NCBI GenBank assembly: GCA_001936135.1
Contig: CP012818.1
Coordinates: 1,116,001 to 1,180,000, forward strand
Source of the DNA: Saccharomycopsis fibuligera x Saccharomycopsis cf. fibuligera
Taxonomy: Eukaryota; Ascomycota; Saccharomycetes; Ascoideales; Saccharomycopsidaceae
Direction of reading: 5' to 3'
DNA: 64,000 nt
Below, piece after piece: positions 1-11,300 of the stretch (position 1 is the stretch's first letter; the number at the start of each line of letters is the position of its first letter). Position numbers and translations under genes: made by a program. The notes under the pieces are model-generated. The model made no database searches. It saw only the letters and a program-made list of their open reading frames with translations, and was not told the origin of the DNA.

Positions 1-1821
1 CAGCCGATCCCATTTATTGACAACAGTAATAAAGATGAGTCCAATAATCAAGAGCAATCTGATACCAAGAACTGTGATAACAAATTTGAAGAGCTTGATA
101 AGCACACGGAACAATCTCAACAACTTACTGCTCAAGAAGAAAATAATCCAGATAATAATTATGATGATCAAATCAGTAAACCTGAAGAGACAAAGGCAGC
201 TAGATCGAAATTTGACGAGGTAGAAAAACAAGTTGAAGATATCTTAGGTGATCTATCAAGTGAAAATGCTATGGTGAAAAGTCAGTCTGCTATATTGAGA
301 GATTTTATTAACGATAAAAAAATACCCCATCAAGCTCAGCATTACAATCCAGACCATACAGATCATCCAATAGAACCTCTTAGAATCTCATCTCACAGAA
401 ACATATTGTCTAAAAATACTTTACTCAAGAATGAAGTACCAGCATCATCTAAAGTGTTTAATAGACCTGTGCTGGCAAATCCCATTGCTTCTCTTTCGGG
501 AAATCCATTCGCTGCAACTACACCGTTCTCCAATGATGATGATATTTCAATGATGAAGATGGATGCCACGATGATGGTTCAAGATGCCACAAAGATGGAC
601 ATTACTATGGTGAAGGACAATTTTAGTAGCAATTACAATAATGCAAATAGCAATGCTAATGCTCCTTCTAATGCTAATGCGAATGATCATAACAATATTT
701 ATAGCACTAATCCACCAGATGAATCAGCAATGGATATTACTATGGATAAAATGAATGCTACTATTGTGCATGACAACGATTTTAAACAATCAAAGAACAA
801 TTTTATCAAGATGAAGCCAATTCTTGAAAGTGAAGTTGCTAATAAAGGAGCACAAGATGACCAAATTACTGCAACAGAACAAAAACCAAAAGTACAGATA
901 CCCACTTCAAAACCATCAACTAGCTTGCATAGTTATATCAGTGGCTCCAAAACTATGGCTAATAGAAAAATTAATCCTAGTTCTGAAACTCCTCGATCTT
1001 ATTTCAGTAATTCCAAATCATTGAATGCAAGCTCGAGACTCACAAGTAGCAGCAGCACAAATAGCAACAGCAGCACGAGTAGCAACAGCAGCACGAATAG
1101 CAACAACAACAATGTACAGTCTTTTGGATTTGCCAGACCACTAAATAGAAGTAATACTAGATCACAAAGTAACTTAAGACAGGAAAGACCTGTTATTCAG
1201 GGAACAATTAGACCAGCAAGAAGCAACACCAATTTAAGACATGTTAGTTCTAATTCATCGTTAAATAAAGCATCAATGACATCTGTATCTTCAGCAGCTC
1301 AGCCTACTTCTGCATCATTGTCTAGGAAATCTTCAATTCCAAGATTTTTACAACCAACAGCTGCATCACTCAGCAGGCAATCATCAAGAACTAGTCTTAA
1401 TGGCTCTGTTTCTGATACCGCCTCAGCGCTGGTGACTTCTTCTTCCATTCCATCTACTGCTACCACAGCAGCTAAACATGCAGCAGCTGGTAGAAGCTCA
1501 TCTGACTCAATAAATCCAACCATCCGTTCAACAACGTCAAATTCCACCATAACTCAAAGCTCAGGAAAATTGAGCACACAAAAGCAGCCAATTAAAAATA
1601 GAACAATACATCTGATTTATTCCGGGGGTAGACAGCATTTCACTGGTTCAACGGGATTTTTTAAGTCTAAAAACTCCTCTAATTCAAGTTCTGCTTCAAG
1701 AATTAGCGAAGGTAGTGGAACTAATCCAATAGATAGTTCTGACGATCATCATAATTTGAGTGAGAAGAGCTCTCGGAATGGTTTCGAAGGTGGGCCTAGC
1801 TATGCTAAAAGGGCATATTAA
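1..1821 (+). CDS. C-terminal part of an unidentified Ser/Asn-rich protein (5' end outside the window)
   Basis: The reading frame is open from base 1 to the TAA at 1819-1821, so about 606 residues are visible and the true start lies upstream. The first 90 residues are acidic and could be helical (KFDEVEKQVEDILGDL). The rest is low complexity, rich in Ser, Asn and Thr, and probably disordered. Two things stand out. Around bases 548-780 there are four short motifs of the form M-D/N-x-T (MDAT, MDIT, MDIT, MNAT), which resemble the MELT motifs that recruit Bub3-Bub1 in KNL1/Spc105. At about 1328 the sequence SRKSSIPRFL contains an SxIP core with basic flanks, the type of site bound by EB1/Bim1. 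Both hint at a kinetochore or microtubule role but neither proves it. Spc105 itself is unlikely, because its MELT motifs precede a coiled coil and RWD domains that are absent here. The family is not recognised. Confidence 0.75.
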   Translation, partial: QPIPFIDNSNKDESNNQEQSDTKNCDNKFEELDKHTEQSQQLTAQEENNPDNNYDDQISKPEETKAARSKFDEVEKQVEDILGDLSSENAMVKSQSAILRDFINDKKIPHQAQHYNPDHTDHPIEPLRISSHRNILSKNTLLKNEVPASSKVFNRPVLANPIASLSGNPFAATTPFSNDDDISMMKMDATMMVQDATKMDITMVKDNFSSNYNNANSNANAPSNANANDHNNIYSTNPPDESAMDITMDKMNATIVHDNDFKQSKNNFIKMKPILESEVANKGAQDDQITATEQKPKVQIPTSKPSTSLHSYISGSKTMANRKINPSSETPRSYFSNSKSLNASSRLTSSSSTNSNSSTSSNSSTNSNNNNVQSFGFARPLNRSNTRSQSNLRQERPVIQGTIRPARSNTNLRHVSSNSSLNKASMTSVSSAAQPTSASLSRKSSIPRFLQPTAASLSRQSSRTSLNGSVSDTASALVTSSSIPSTATTAAKHAAAGRSSSDSINPTIRSTTSNSTITQSSGKLSTQKQPIKNRTIHLIYSGGRQHFTGSTGFFKSKNSSNSSSASRISEGSGTNPIDSSDDHHNLSEKSSRNGFEGGPSYAKRAY

Positions 1822-3106
1822 AGGAAAAATGTGAATAAAAAAATTACGTATTGATGGTTATTTTGATTTATTTTTGCTATTTTTGCTTGATATCTTGCTA
1901 AGTTATTTTTTCTTAATTCTTTGTTCCCTCTGATTTATTTGTTTTGTATGACTATACCCTTTTGTTTATCATTTCTTTTATTCTTCGTATTCGTTTTCTT
2001 GAAAACTTTTATGTTTGTTTTATTTCTCAAAAATTTACCCATAAAATCCGTTACGCCAGTTGCTGTATTTTTGAATATTGAAACTTTATCGCTCATGATA
2101 TACTATCCCCTATACGTGCACAAATAGTTCTATTTTATATGTTTTATTTTACATATTTCCGTCTATTTTTTCTCATTCACTATTTTTTTTTCTTGTTGCG
2201 CTCTATTTTCCCCTTTTTTCCCTTTTATTATCAAATCAACAAAAAATAGCACTTTTGGTTTGTGCTGGACCCTTCATTTTTTTTATGTTTTTTCCTGTTA
2301 ATTTTTAGTCCTTAATTTTTTTATTTCCAATAGCATGTTAAAATTGTTTTGCTTTCCAACGATTTACTCAATTTCATTGATATATATTTCTGAATATTCA
2401 GTTACTCAAATTGTTACGTATCTGTCAATATTAATATCAATAACTTTACGTGCTGTTTCTCAATCTAACCACAAGTGTACATTTCTATCATTTTTGGTTG
2501 TCTTTTTCATTGACATTCTAAAGCCATTATATCCTGATAAATTTACTTGCTGAGTATATTTCAAGTAGCCTGCTCATTTATCGCATGCTTAAAACACATA
2601 AACTTTTATTCAACATCTCTTTGTTTACTATCAGAGTTGATAAGACAAAAAACTTAGTAAATTGTTAGCTATACGTAATCAATTGCGTATTTCAAGTTCA
2701 ATTGTTCAATTAAACTTTACACCTTTACCGTAAAGTCAAAGTTACAATAGATGCTCTGTCATTACCAAATTTATAGTTTCTTCAGGTCAAAACGCCCTAT
2801 AAACATAGAAAAGGGCCGAGTAACAAAAATTCTAGCTTTCCTTAATATAACATTATTGTCTCCTCGTATTAAATGCTCCAGTCAAATCCTCACATATCTA
2901 CACCGTTATGCTTTCTGGATATATCCTAAGTTGACATTAATAGAAATCCGCCGTCTTGGCATACACATATTGGAATCCGAGGCTTTCAATTTTTTTTTTT
3001 TTTTTTCAATTTAGGATCTATATGAATTGTTCAATTGGTACCATACATACAAATTGAGTCCCCTGTTAGACAACCTACTCGCTTAACTTTAAAATATATT
3101 TCAGTT
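1822..3106. other. Intergenic, T-rich then mixed
   Basis: This is tandem spacing between two plus-strand genes. Bases 1850-2330 are strongly T-rich on the coding strand and look like the 3' UTR and terminator of the upstream gene. A run of 17 T lies at 2990-3006, about 100 bases before the next start codon, where a nucleosome-free promoter would be expected. Short open frames here have no recognisable content. Confidence 0.6.
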
Positions 3107-4535
3107 ATGACGGTTTTAATCCAGCCACAATTGAGGGCTTTTGTAACAATAGTACAAAGAGGGTTTGCCTCAAGTGGAACTACTTTGGCAAAGAAAAAAG
3201 TATCCAAGAAATCTAAAGGTGATGCTGCTACTGGGACGGTTACCAAAAAATATTTTGGCAGGCCAAGTAGTAGACTTTCGGTATGTGTTTTCTTTAACTG
3301 TTTCTTCTACTTTTACTATTTATTTCAACAGCATTAGGAAATCTATGGTTTCTTGCAACTTTTTATGGACTATTATATATTGAATTTTGATTGATACAGT
3401 AATACTAACATAAAAACAGGCCGGTATTGTGGGATTAGCCAATGTTGGGAAATCAACATTCTTCCAAGCAATCACGAATAGTAGTGCAGGAAATGCTGCC
3501 AATTATCCATTTGCCACTATAGATCCTGAAGAGCTTTTAATAACAATTCCCTCAGAAAGGCTTAATCATTTACAAAAACTATACCAATCACAGAAACAAA
3601 TTAAAGGAACGTTATCCATCTGTGATATTGCTGGGCTTACAAGAGGCGCCTCGAAGGGAAAAGGTTTAGGTAACCAATTTTTGAATGATATCAGAGCAGT
3701 TGATGGGATTTTTCAAGTGGTTCGAGGGTTCCAGAATTCTGATATCACTCATATGGAAAATAGTGTTGATCCGGTACGTGATTTGACTATTGTTAAAGAA
3801 GAGTTGTTGCTTAAAGATTTGGATTTTGCGGAAATTGCAATAGAACAAGTTTCTAAAAAACTCAAACATAACAAGTCGGCATTAGAGCACACATTATTAG
3901 AAGCAGAATTGAAAGCTTTAAATAAAGCCCAAGATGTTTTACTCGAAGGTCAAAGAATTGCTAGTGTGAAAGATTGGTCAAACGAGGATATTGATGGGTT
4001 AAATAAACATAATTTTTTGACAGCAAAGCCGGTAACTTATTTGTTGAATGTTAATGAAGAAGATTATTTGAGACAAGATAATGAATTTTTGCAGTCAGTG
4101 CAAAATTGGATCAAGGAAAATTCGCCAAACGACAATTTATTAATTTTTTCAGCCGCAGTTGAGGCAAAACTACATGAAAGTCAAGCTAAAGAATTAAACG
4201 GTTTGAAAACTGCAATTCCAAAGATCATTCAAGAAATGAAAAATAATCTTAACTTAATCAGTTTCTTTACATGTGGTGATGTAGAAGCTAGAGAATGGCC
4301 ATTGAGGAAAAACAGTACTGCTCCAGAAGCAGCAGGGATCATTCACAGTGATCTTCAAAAGACATTTGTTTCTTCAGAAATCATCAAATATGCAGATATC
4401 GCTAACGAAACACCAGAAACTTTTTCCCTTTCTAAATTGAGAACCGGTGGTAAAATACATAGAGAGGGAAAGCAGTATATTGTTGAAGACGGTGATATAG
4501 TTTTGATCAAAGCAACTGCCGGCAAAGCTAGATAA
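3107..4535 (+). CDS. YLF2: Mitochondrial YchF/OLA1-family P-loop ATPase, two exons
   Basis: Join 3107-3280 and 3420-4535, giving 429 residues. Exon 1 (58 codons) is basic and rich in Arg, Lys, Ser and Ala with few acids, like a mitochondrial presequence. Exon 2 opens with the P-loop: AGIVGLANVGKSTFF at residues 59-73. Switch II is DIAGLTRGASKGKGLGN. The base-specificity motif is NVNE instead of NKxD, the change that makes YchF proteins prefer ATP over GTP. The C-terminal part, from about residue 330, is a TGS domain ending VEDGDIVLIKATAGKAR. Yeasts have a cytosolic OLA1 and a second YchF protein (YLF2). The presequence and sequence divergence favour the second, but this is inference. YchF proteins bind ribosomes, so a role in mitochondrial translation is plausible. 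The intron has a consensus branch site and joins the two frames in phase 0, which fixes the start at 3107. Confidence 0.88.
3281..3419 (+). other. Intron of the YchF-family gene
   Basis: 139 bases, 5' site GTATGT, branch site TACTAAC at 3403-3409, 3' site CAG ending at 3419. Splicing is phase 0 and brings the presequence exon directly onto the P-loop exon. Confidence 0.9.
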
Positions 4536-5253
4536 ATTTTGATATTGTTTTTACAAATAAAAACTAAGTTTTTGACTGAATCTGGTTTGTATTGCAGATT
4601 ATGTAAATATACACTTATAAGATAAATTTGAGACAAGTCATCTTGATACTAGTGTTAGTAAGTTGCTTTGAAATTCGAGTTAAAAGACTTCCAAGTTCCC
4701 AAAGTGCTGCTATTTTTAACTTTATTTAATTGATAGTATCAGTACATTTGATAGGTATCTTATCATATACAAAAAATTTCAAACGAGCTGGGTTTAATAT
4801 GCTATATGGTCATCATTGTAATATCAACTGAAGCAATAAAGTAAAATAGCAATTGAGGTTTTTAAGACTATAATATGTAGACATACTTATTTTAATTAAA
4901 GCCGATACATCTTAAATAAGAAAAAAAAAGAAGAAAAGAAAGCGTCGAAAACTGGGGCTCCAATGCTTTTTTTATACTGTTTTTTCTTAATCCAAAGGAA
5001 CGTCGACACAGAACGTAGTTGCCCGGATGATTAGGATATCTACAGCGCGGGTGATCTTTTATTTTCTCAAGACTATAGCCGACGTTGTATATTGCAATAT
5101 GAAAAAGGAGCTGTTTACTCCTGTATTAATGTCAAAGTATTAGTTTTATGATGCTTATTTGTTGGTCAATTAGATTTCAGTGTGTGTTAATGTTCTATAG
5201 CCAGATTCTCTGATACCTGCGCTGTACTAGTATCCTACTAGCTAGCACTCCTT

Positions 5254-5261
5254 ATCACATG
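5254..5261 (+). promoter_or_regulatory. CDEI/Cbf1-type E-box (ATCACATG) upstream of MIF2
   Basis: ATCACATG matches RTCACRTG, the Cbf1 core that is also centromere element CDEI. It lies 112 bases before the MIF2 start codon. A single 8-mer may occur by chance. Confidence 0.4.
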
Positions 5262-5337
5262 ATCATATACGCTTGAAATACATAACAAAACTAAAGCAAA
5301 ACAAAACAGAAGTAAACAAAGTAATCAAAGTTATAAT

Positions 5338-5343
5338 ACGCGT
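5338..5343 (+). promoter_or_regulatory. MCB-like element (ACGCGT) upstream of MIF2
   Basis: ACGCGT, the MBF site of G1/S genes, lies 30 bases before the MIF2 start, so it may fall within the 5' leader. Only one copy is seen. Confidence 0.35.
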
Positions 5344-5372
5344 CTGACCTCCCAGCACATCACAGCCCAACC

Positions 5373-7025
5373 ATGAATTTTCTAAATGTGGGCAGCCAAT
5401 CCCGCAAAACTGGCATTTTCGCCAGATCAGGAACCAGAAGGGACGCAAATAACTTGGAAGACTTGGATGATTTTTTTGAGCGCAATGGCACCCAGCAGGA
5501 CTCTCCTTCTGGCGCCAGTGCCAGTGGCAGCAATAGTGCCGCAAAACGAAAATCTAGAAAACAATCCACTACTTCGCCAATTAAAAAAAACAAAAAAGAC
5601 GCGCATGTATATGGTACCCCGAAAAGAAGATCAAATGTAACTACTAAGAGAGTGACTAGATCAAGTTTGGGTTCTCCAAATGTTGAATTAAGCGATAGTG
5701 AAAGTAATAACGGATCAGGGAACCGGCGCGCACACGGACGCATAAATGGGCAAATAAGCGAACATGAACATGAACATGAAGATAGGCAGGACAATAATCT
5801 CAGCGATTTGGATGGAGTAAATGTACTGCCTCCAAGAACCCCAACACATGATTTTCATGATAATGATGATGATATTGATATTGATAACCTAAGCGCTGAG
5901 CGATTATCACCAATTAGTATACCAACAAAAGCCAACACAAAGAGCGCATCATCTTCCCAATCTCGAGCAAAAGAGTCGAAATCAAAAGTGGCGAAATCAA
6001 AAACATCTGCTACAGTGGCGCCAGCAACGACAATGTCATCAAAAGCGACATCAAGAGCAGCAACTGCGTCACCCAAACAGAAGGCATCCCCAGTCAAAAA
6101 ACGTACCAATACCAAAACAGCCTCAAAGAAGCCTGCTTCACAAGCCAAATCTGCTAGAGCCACTAAAAACATAGCTTTAAACAAAACAAAGAAAACAGGA
6201 TCATCGACCAAAGCAGCGACGGCCGCCTCGGCGGCAGCGAGAGCAAGTGATCAGGAGCCACAAGGTATAAGAAGATCATCAAGATTGAGAGTGCCACCGT
6301 TGGCATTTTGGAAAAATGAAAAAGTGGTTTATGATTACAGTAATAATACACATGTGCCGTCAATTAAAGATGTTATAACGGTGGAACCCAATGATGAACC
6401 AAAACCTAAGCGAAAACCGCAACCTCGGAAAAAGTCAGCAACAAAACAGCAATCACAGCTGCTAGATTCAGAACAGCTGCCAGGCAACAATGGTGATGTA
6501 CAGTATGTGTATCCTAACGATGAGCTCAAGCAAGATATTAGCACAAAAGAATATCCAACTGCAAAATGGATGAGTGATGGTTCAATGAACATCAAAGTAT
6601 TTGAAGGACCCGGTTCCAAAGCGAAAGTCAACCGTACCGTTGCATGGGCCGCTAACAAGGAAGTTTATTCTCAAGTGATTTCCTCCAAGAAGGATAATTT
6701 TAAATTGGCTATTTTATTCAGCGAAGAGCAAGAATTTGCCGCTTCGGGAATGTTGGAGTTTCCAGTAGATGGGATCAAACATTTAAAGAATACTGATGAT
6801 ACCTATTTTATCTTTTATGTGATTACGGGGATTTTGAATGTTACGATATCAGGAAATGAGTTTACAGTTAAGAGTGGTTGTTCTTTTGAGATTCCAATGG
6901 GAAATTTTTACCAGTTTGAAAATAAAGGTAAACATCCAGCGAAGTTGTTTTTTGTGCAATCGAAATACGTTGTTATTGATGATGAGGAGGAGGAGGAAGG
7001 TGAAGGTGAGCAGGAAGAAGAATAA
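5373..7025 (+). CDS. MIF2: Inner kinetochore protein Mif2 (CENP-C)
   Basis: 550 residues, close to the S. cerevisiae length. Mif2/CENP-C binds the Cse4/CENP-A nucleosome and links it to the Mis12 complex. The N-terminus (MNFLNVGSQSRKTGI) is the conserved patch that contacts the Mis12/COMA side. The middle, to about residue 290, is basic and low complexity (Lys/Ser/Ala/Thr), as in other fungi. The CENP-C signature is at about residues 298-320 with RLRVPPLAFWKNEKVV; the Arg and Trp here contact the H2A/H2B acidic patch and the CENP-A tail. Residues of about 430-530 form the C-terminal cupin dimerisation fold (PMGNFYQFENKGKHPAKLFF). The tail is Glu-rich. The start is the first ATG and is followed at once by the conserved patch. 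CTG codons occur only in variable, polar parts. Confidence 0.96.
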   Translation: MNFLNVGSQSRKTGIFARSGTRRDANNLEDLDDFFERNGTQQDSPSGASASGSNSAAKRKSRKQSTTSPIKKNKKDAHVYGTPKRRSNVTTKRVTRSSLGSPNVELSDSESNNGSGNRRAHGRINGQISEHEHEHEDRQDNNLSDLDGVNVLPPRTPTHDFHDNDDDIDIDNLSAERLSPISIPTKANTKSASSSQSRAKESKSKVAKSKTSATVAPATTMSSKATSRAATASPKQKASPVKKRTNTKTASKKPASQAKSARATKNIALNKTKKTGSSTKAATAASAAARASDQEPQGIRRSSRLRVPPLAFWKNEKVVYDYSNNTHVPSIKDVITVEPNDEPKPKRKPQPRKKSATKQQSQLLDSEQLPGNNGDVQYVYPNDELKQDISTKEYPTAKWMSDGSMNIKVFEGPGSKAKVNRTVAWAANKEVYSQVISSKKDNFKLAILFSEEQEFAASGMLEFPVDGIKHLKNTDDTYFIFYVITGILNVTISGNEFTVKSGCSFEIPMGNFYQFENKGKHPAKLFFVQSKYVVIDDEEEEEGEGEQEEE

Positions 7026-7900
7026 TAAAAAGTAGAGATGGATTAACTTTGCTGCTTTGTTGAATTATTTCTATTAGAGATATTGCTAATTACAGCAAAT
7101 CTCAACTTTGTACACTATTTTCCACCATCATTATTGTTTTTGTCTTTTTTGTATCTTTATCCACTCTGTGATTGCCATATTCTTATTGTTTTCCAACTGT
7201 TTTTTTTTTTTTTTTTTGTTTCTTGTTTTTTGTTTTTTGTTTTTTTTTTTTTTTTTGTTGTTGTTTCTTCTGGTTGCGCATGTTTTTGCGCTCATTCTTG
7301 AACGCTTTTTTTTTTTTTTTTTTTTTTTTGTTTTTTTTTGTTTTTATCCACTCAGTCAATCTTGTATTTGCAAAAAATCGACAAGCAAGATTGCGTGTTT
7401 ACCTTATACCTGTATATTATATCATATTCTAATGTCAATGCTTGTTGCCTTCATCAGCCTGGCCAGACGAGAAGTGTGTTTCTTAACATACCCTTTCTTA
7501 TTGTAAAAATTTATACAAGCTGACGATGACAACAGAAACTGCTAAGGTCAGAGATATGGTAAAGATGGCTGAAAAGTTTTAAGCATATATCAGTACACAA
7601 TGGCGGCTTAACAACGAAATTTTTTAAATCAGCACAAATGTACAATGCTCATATATATGTATGTACTACAATCTAGAAATAATGAATAAGTATAAAAATG
7701 GAGCCGGGAGACAATAAAAATAAAAAACTAAAAACATGGAGACATAAAAATATAAATAAAGAGCAGATGTAGAAATTTTTTAGAAGTAAAAATATAAAGT
7801 GTAGAGATATCGAATGATAGGATGATAGAATGATAGAATGGAAATAAAAAGAGGCAACATAAAATATAAAGTATCAATCACTCAATCAATATAGCAAAAA

Positions 7901-7934
<34 letters not shown>

Positions 7935-8373
7935 AAAAAAGATAAAAGTGTAAAAACGGTAAATAAACAAAAAACAATAAACAAGGATGTAACAAATAGT
8001 CAAAAGTTAAGCAAAACGCTAAGTTGTCAAGACGAATACAAAAAAGCAATAAATCAGTAAAAATAAAAAGGTAAAACAACATCAGTAAAATACACAACTG
8101 CAATATTATGACATACTATGAATGCCAAAACATCGATAAGTAGATAGCAAAATGTTTGCAGTCTCACCAAGAAGCAGTAAACGAAACAAAAAGCATCAGC
8201 AGGAAGCGGTGGACATGAATTACTATGGGCCCAGGAGTAAAACCAATCAAAAGTGTATCAATTAGTTAAAAGCAATCAGCATCAGCCAAGCAGCCAACTG
8301 GCAATGAACACATTTATGTATATATCAGATAGCCTTTTCAGCCAGCCTCGCTAGCTTTGCCAGCTTCGCTAGT
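7026..8373. other. Intergenic between convergent MIF2 and STE20
   Basis: Convergent 3' regions. The MIF2 side (7083-7350) is very T-rich with runs T18 (7200-7217) and T24 (7306-7329). The STE20 side (7660-8100) is A-rich on the plus strand, i.e. T-rich in STE20 sense, with A31 at 7902-7932. No RNA gene or credible frame is seen. Confidence 0.6.
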
Positions 8374-11300
8374 TTAATATTCATCCTTATCATTCTTTTT
8401 CGATCTTGCATACTTTACCAACGGAGCCAATGAAATGCATTCATCCGCCTGTAAAATAAATTCATCGTTCAACAACTCAACTGCTGTAGCTCTTTCATCG
8501 GGAACGACTTTCAATGACCAGTTCAAGAAATGTTTTAATACTGAACTCAACGTCTCTGGCTCTTTTACCTCAGGAGTGCCCAAGGTCGTGATTAAGTACA
8601 ATGCTCTCAATGGAGTTTCATTCAAGTATGGGGGCTCCCCATCAATCATTTCAATAGTCATTATTCCCAAGGACCAGATATCAATCTTTGGGCCGTACTC
8701 TTTGCGGCTAACGACTTCGGGAGCCATCCAGTATGGTGTGCCCACCATGGTTGTTCTCTTCAAGTTGGTCTCGTTGATTTGCGCACAAAAGCCAAAATCC
8801 GTCAACTTGATATCACCATTCATCGACAATAAAATATTATCAGATTTGATATCACGATGAATGACTCCCTTGGCATGCAAAAATTGCAACCCTTCCAAAG
8901 TTTCACGGCACACGGCACCAATTTGGCCCTCGGTCATTACGGAATGAGTAACCACTTCGGTCAAGGAGCCACCTTCCATGTATTCCATAATAACCCAGAG
9001 GGTTCCTTCAGATAAGTATGAATCAATAAAATTAACAATGTTCTTATGTCTGCTGCCCTTCATTACCAAGATTTCATTGACAATTAATTCTTTTTTAGGC
9101 TGTTGTTCCAAATTCATTTGCTTTATAGCAACGCTCTTATTAGTACCATTCTCATAAGCCGTATAAACGCCACCAGAAGCACCTTGACCAATCTTGGTTA
9201 ATTTACCGTAGTATTCTCTAGGATCCCCCTGGGAGCAAATCTTGAGCAATTTGGCATAGACAATGGCATTTCTCTTCTTTTTCTCTTCACGTTTACGCAT
9301 GGCTATTAATGCTGCTTGTTTTGGATCTCTAGTCGGATGAGTCTTCTTGATTCTTGGCTGTATGTTGCCATTACCGCTACTGCCGGCGCTATTGCCGGCG
9401 CTATTATTAGCGTTGGGAGCGCCGCCAGTAGATCCGCTGCTACCACTGCTTTTTGTCTTTGATTGATGCTGCTGCTGTGGTGACAACTGTTGTCTTTCAA
9501 ACTCTTCTTTTTCTTGCAATTCACGTTCCTGTAACATTTTCAATCTTTCTTTAGCCTCCAATTGTCTCTTTTCTGCTTCCAATTGTTGCTGTTGTCGTAA
9601 CTTTTCCTGCTGCAATCTCAACTTATGCTGTTTTTGCTGTTGTTGATAGAACAAATGTTGACTTTGTGCTTCATGCTTACTAGACTTGGAAAAATCTATG
9701 GCATTCTGTTGTTGAGCCATCCGTTGCAAGGATTTATTTGTAGCCTTCAACAACTCTGGGCTCTTGGAAGGTACTGGTGGGGGAACTGACGACGGAGGTG
9801 GTGTAGATGGCGGTTTTGAGGAAATTGCCGCAACTGATGATGTTGCAGACGATGATGAAAGCAAATTTTTTGAATGCTTTTGGGTGCTCTGTTTGAGAGA
9901 GCCGAATGATAATGTTCTTGATTTGCCGCTAATGCTACCAATGCCACTATGATTTGTACCACTTTTAGTGGCTCCTGATGAAGATCCTGGAGGTTTTGGT
10001 GCTGGTCTGCTAGGAATAAATTGTTTATCTCCATTGCTAGCTGGCTCGCTAATTTTCACAGGCATGCTAGCTGGAACATTTCCGCTTCCGCTATTAATGT
10101 TACTAGGACTCTTGCCATTATCACTAACACTATTATTGCTTTCAGCATTAGCACTTGCAACCGCTGCGGAGAATTCAATTCCCTTTTTAGACTCAGCTTG
10201 AGCTTGAAGAGATGTTAAATGAACAATGTGATGACCACCAGTATAATCATTGCCACCAAGGCTATTAGCGGGCCCATTATTAATTTGCATTTCAACAGAC
10301 GATGACTTTGAGCCATTATTGTTGATGTTGATGTTGTTGTTGTTGTTTGCAACAGCACTATTGACTTTCCCATCATCAACGCTAGTCAAAGTAGTATTAT
10401 TTCCATCACCGCCAGTTGACGTTCTTGAAAAATTATTGATGCTATCACTATCCGTACTAGTCAAACTTTCCTCTCTCTTGCTGTGGCTCTTCTTTCTGCC
10501 GTTAGGATGAGCATCATTGGTATTTTTAAACTTATTGAACATGTTATCCTCGGGATCCTGATACACTTGATCTTGATAAAATTCCACAATTTCGTAAATT
10601 TCCTGAGGATGTTGTTCTTGCTCAGTTTTAGAAATGCCGCTAGCAGATAACAACTTTTGCCATTCTTCAGGCAAGCCGGTATACTCACCAGTTTTGGAAT
10701 CGAATCCAACGTGAGCTACATGTTGAGTATTATATGGAGTAGATATTGACATTGATGTTGTGCTGGCGTTGTTGCTGCTATAGTCATAAGTATCACTATC
10801 ATTAGTCGAGGATCTTAGTCTGGTTAGGGATTTCTTGCTTGATAGCAATTCCCGCTGCTGTCCCGCTTCTTCGCCATTTTCCAACTCCTGAGCTTTATTT
10901 TGTTTAGCAATGGACATAAAGCTGGTGAACACACTAGTTAGCGTGCTCTTCTTCTTGCTGAGCGATGGCCTTTGACCACTGCTTCCGTTGGCAATGTTGT
11001 TGTTGTTATTATTATTTGAACTGCTATTATTTGAATTGCTATTACTGGATACTGAGGCTTTTCTTGAACTGATCAATTTTGGAGTACCAAATGATGGAAC
11101 ATGATTTGACAGCGGTGAGAACGTCTTGCTGTTATTGTTACTATTGCTATTATTGTTACTGCCGCTTATAGGCGACGACACAGAATTGTTTCTACTGCGT
11201 AGTTGGAATGATTTTTTAGAACTTGTGGTTGACGCGTCAGCATTATTGTTGTTGCTAAAACTATTGTGGCCGTTTGACATTGACACTGACATTTGCGGTC

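Larger units (their letters stand above)
4536..5372. other. Intergenic, MIF2 promoter region
   Basis: AT-rich, between two plus-strand genes. The distal half shows only A-rich stretches (4920-4940). The part near MIF2 holds a CDEI/Cbf1-type box and an MCB box, listed separately. Confidence 0.6.
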
